From Staphylococcus xylosus NJ (GTDB taxonomy: Bacteria > Bacillota > Bacilli > Staphylococcales > Staphylococcaceae), in the NCBI RefSeq assembly GCF_000338275.1, contig NZ_ANMR01000012.1:52345-116344 (forward strand): 64,000 nucleotides of DNA, given 5' to 3'. Position numbers and translations under genes: made by a program. Positions 61,691 through 64,000 of the stretch are shown here, one piece after another. The notes under the pieces were generated by a model that saw nothing but the letters and a program-made list of their open reading frames with translations, had not been told where the DNA came from and did not search any database. Numbering within the stretch: the stretch's first letter is position 1; each line of letters opens with the position of its first letter.

Positions 61691-61719
61691 TTGATAATAA
61701 TTATCATTATCGATATTAT
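61691..61719 (+). promoter_or_regulatory. sfaD promoter and shared Fur box
   Basis: TTGATA, 17-base spacer, TATTAT. The Fur box GATAATAATTATCATTATC (61693-61711) matches consensus at 18 of 19 positions and covers the -35 and spacer; it probably also controls the divergent sfaA. Confidence 0.88.
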
Positions 61720-61772
61720 GGATTATACAAATATCTTATACATTTGTAAAATAATTTTTTTAGAGGTGCATT

Positions 61773-63734
61773 ATGAATCACAAAATAAACGACAACAATT
61801 CAATTGAAAAACTCACTAATGACGAACAATACGCTTTATCGTATTTACGTTCGAGAGATGTACGATGGGCAAGTGCTTTCGAAGATATATTATTAGAAAG
61901 TCGCGATAAAATTTCTCAAAGGTTAATCACTTCTTTACATAGAGAAAATTTAGTTCAAAGTCGACATCACAGTGAGATTATTAAAGCACAAAACTTAAAC
62001 TTGAATGTTGCAATCACGCAACCTTTCATTTTAAAAATAACGTTTCCGGAAGCTAAAAAAACTTTATATGCACCTATTTCAGGACAACATGCCTTTGACA
62101 GAATCGATGTTGAAGGGCCCTTTTATTTTGAATATGACAACCATTTAGAGCGTATATTACATCCAAATGAAATTTTAAATGCTATTTTAATAGAAGCACC
62201 TAACCTTGATAACGAAGCTAGTAACCAATTTAAGGATGATATAAATAACAGTGTCGCGAATATGGCTATTTCGTTAAGTTATCAATCCATTACATTATCT
62301 CAAAATAATGAACCGCTTTTAGAATTAATCATTAATGCAAAGGATAGCTATTTAAGGTCTGAACAAGCAGTTGTTGAAGGTCACCCGTTACATCCCGGCG
62401 CAAAACTACGTAAAGGTATGACGCCAGAAACGACTATTGACTATTCTTCTGAGTTTGGAAATGCCATCGCTATGAAATTTATATTAATTCACCATGATAT
62501 TGCGAAAGTACAATCATTAACGAGGCCTTTTAATGAAACAGTATTTGCACTCTTTGATGGCCTTTACGCAGCTGTAGCAAAATTATTAACTGATGATCAA
62601 ATTGATGATTATTATGTTATGGCAGTTCACCCATGGCAATATAATGCTGTGTTAGAAAATGATTATAAGAATGAGTTAAATAAGCAACTGCTGATACCTT
62701 TAGACTTTGATTTAAATTATTATGCTGGCCTGTCATTTAGAACATTAATGCCACAAAGCCCAAATATTGAACCGCACATTAAATTATCGACGAATGTTCA
62801 TATTACAGGTGAGATACGTACTCTTTCTGAACAAACAACATATAACGGACCACAAGTTACACGCATATTGAACCATATTAAACAACATGATCCATTATTT
62901 AATCATATTCAGGCAGATACGATTGACGAAGTTGCCGGTATTCATTTTTATAATCCACAAGATAAACCATCACAACAAACAATAAAGAGCGAACAGTTAG
63001 GTACGCTGTTTAGAGAAAATATTTATAATATCAAGGAATATAATACAATACCACTTATTCCTTCTAGCTTAGTTGCACATTATAGCAATAATAGTGAGTC
63101 ACCTATCGTGACATTAATTAAAACATACGCTAATAGTTTCAATATTGAAAGTTATGAAGAAGCATGTAGCAAATGGATTGCAGAATATAGTAAAGCTTTG
63201 ATTGATATAACTCTGCCTTTATATGTAAAATACGGTATTGCATTAGAAGCACATTTACAAAACTCTATAGCTACCTTCAATCAAGACGGTTCAATCCATA
63301 CATTATATATTCGTGATTTTGAAGGACTGCGTATTGATAAAACTTATTTAAATCAAGCTGGTTATAGTACATCAGACTTTCATAAAAAATCATTAATTCT
63401 TACAGATCAGTCGCAAACCGTTTTCAACAAAGTATTTTATTCTAGTATCCAAAATCATCTTGGCGAATTAATTATAACCATTGCTCAATCTAGTCAAAGT
63501 AATGAATTAGAGCAACAGATTTGGTCAGTCATAAGTGATATTATGTATGAAAAATTACAAGATATTGCATCTACAATGTCTAATAACGACAGAATTACAG
63601 AAATAAAATCTTTGTTATTTGCGCCACAAATCGATTATAAATGTGTTACTACAATGAGATTAGAAGATGAAGCAGATTATTATACTTATATTAAAGTGAA
63701 GAATCCTTTATACAGAACCATGAAAGAACAATAA
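61773..63734 (+). CDS. sfaD: SfaD, NIS synthetase of staphyloferrin A
   Basis: 653 residues, IucA/IucC family, longer N-terminal part than SfaB. Conserved VVEGHPLHPGAKLRKG, AVHPWQYNAV, ALEAHLQNSI and RDFEGLRID. In S. aureus SfaD catalyses the first condensation of citrate with D-ornithine. Divergent from sfaABC. GAGGTG upstream of ATG 61773. The 184 bases after its stop show nothing until the repeat at 63919. Confidence 0.92.
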   Translation: MNHKINDNNSIEKLTNDEQYALSYLRSRDVRWASAFEDILLESRDKISQRLITSLHRENLVQSRHHSEIIKAQNLNLNVAITQPFILKITFPEAKKTLYAPISGQHAFDRIDVEGPFYFEYDNHLERILHPNEILNAILIEAPNLDNEASNQFKDDINNSVANMAISLSYQSITLSQNNEPLLELIINAKDSYLRSEQAVVEGHPLHPGAKLRKGMTPETTIDYSSEFGNAIAMKFILIHHDIAKVQSLTRPFNETVFALFDGLYAAVAKLLTDDQIDDYYVMAVHPWQYNAVLENDYKNELNKQLLIPLDFDLNYYAGLSFRTLMPQSPNIEPHIKLSTNVHITGEIRTLSEQTTYNGPQVTRILNHIKQHDPLFNHIQADTIDEVAGIHFYNPQDKPSQQTIKSEQLGTLFRENIYNIKEYNTIPLIPSSLVAHYSNNSESPIVTLIKTYANSFNIESYEEACSKWIAEYSKALIDITLPLYVKYGIALEAHLQNSIATFNQDGSIHTLYIRDFEGLRIDKTYLNQAGYSTSDFHKKSLILTDQSQTVFNKVFYSSIQNHLGELIITIAQSSQSNELEQQIWSVISDIMYEKLQDIASTMSNNDRITEIKSLLFAPQIDYKCVTTMRLEDEADYYTYIKVKNPLYRTMKEQ

Positions 63735-63918
63735 TAATTGTAGTATCTATTAGAACAATAACTATGTAAGTATCTTGTCTTAGGACATCAAAGAAGCTTT
63801 ATATAATGTTATTAAAGTTGAAGATTATGAGTGTAAAAATCACTACATTTTAAAAATGCAATATTTGAGTTAATACTTATGTATATAAATTAATAATTTT
63901 CATACATAAATAAAAAAG

Positions 63919-64000
63919 GAGCCTGGGACATAAATAGATGTCTCAGGCTCTTTTTCAATTTGGCAGTAAGTGACTGAATTGAAAATACGCTTATATCAAG
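63919..64000 (+). repeat. 82-bp intergenic repeat, copy 2 (cut by window end)
   Basis: Exact reverse complement of 46262-46343. It begins with the GAGCCTGGGACAT/ATGTCTCAGGCTC hairpin (63919-63950) and T5, so it acts as the sfaD terminator. The element runs past the window, so its true length is unknown. Confidence 0.92.

Overview
This window is low-GC Firmicute DNA, and gene content and order identify it as a Staphylococcus chromosome. Diagnostic loci are sarV beside moaA, fmhB (femX), glcU-gdh, the S10-spc-alpha ribosomal cluster, amaP-asp23 and the hts/sfa staphyloferrin A locus. The glucose-uptake pair, the lone IsdI-like heme oxygenase and an amidase-permease pair would suit a coagulase-negative species, possibly of the S. 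saprophyticus/xylosus group. That species guess is inference. No rRNA, tRNA, transposase, prophage or CRISPR array is visible.

Layout. 1-1567: end of the molybdenum-cofactor operon (mobA fragment, moaA). 1.8-4.1 kb: SarV regulator, then a leftward MarR-MFS pair with a likely autoregulatory operator. 4.2-12 kb: VOC protein, the essential peptidoglycan bridge enzyme FmhB, an RND transporter, small membrane and coiled-coil proteins and an AEC permease. 12.3-18.9 kb: leftward glcU-gdh and a GNAT gene, then rightward topB and a purine permease with PurR-like boxes. 19.6-33.7 kb: the large ribosomal/secY/adk/infA/rpoA cluster behind one strong promoter and a structured leader. 33.7-34.1 kb: terminator and an unexplained run of five hairpins. 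34.1-38.6 kb: ecfA1-ecfA2-ecfT-truA, then rplM-rpsI with their own promoter. 38.7-44.7 kb: DUF915 hydrolase, luciferase-like oxidoreductase, two MDR reductases and a BCCT osmolyte transporter. 44.7-46.2 kb: SigB-driven amaP-DUF2273-asp23. 46.3-54.4 kb: hemolysin III homologue, UDP-sugar pyrophosphorylase, YdjM-like protein, SunI/YnzG-like protein, an amidase-permease operon, heme oxygenase and YjiH-like protein. 54.5-64 kb: a complete iron-acquisition unit, htsABC (uptake of ferric staphyloferrin A) and sfaABC/sfaD (synthesis and export).

How the parts work together. The ribosomal block couples translation, the Sec translocon, adenylate kinase and RNA polymerase alpha. The ECF module energises vitamin uptake by S components encoded elsewhere. 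SfaC is expected to supply D-ornithine, SfaD and SfaB to add two citrates, SfaA to export the product and HtsABC to import its ferric form. Good Fur boxes overlie the sfaD promoter and the htsA promoter.

I did not find a clearly new protein system. The strongest unexplained signals are the hairpin run between rplQ and ecfA1, an 82-bp perfect inverted duplicate (46262-46343 and 63919-64000), a 40-bp perfect palindrome at 10131-10170, and several regulatory dyads that can be tested. Where several start codons were possible I used the one with the best-spaced ribosome-binding site, so many starts are shorter than the longest open frame.
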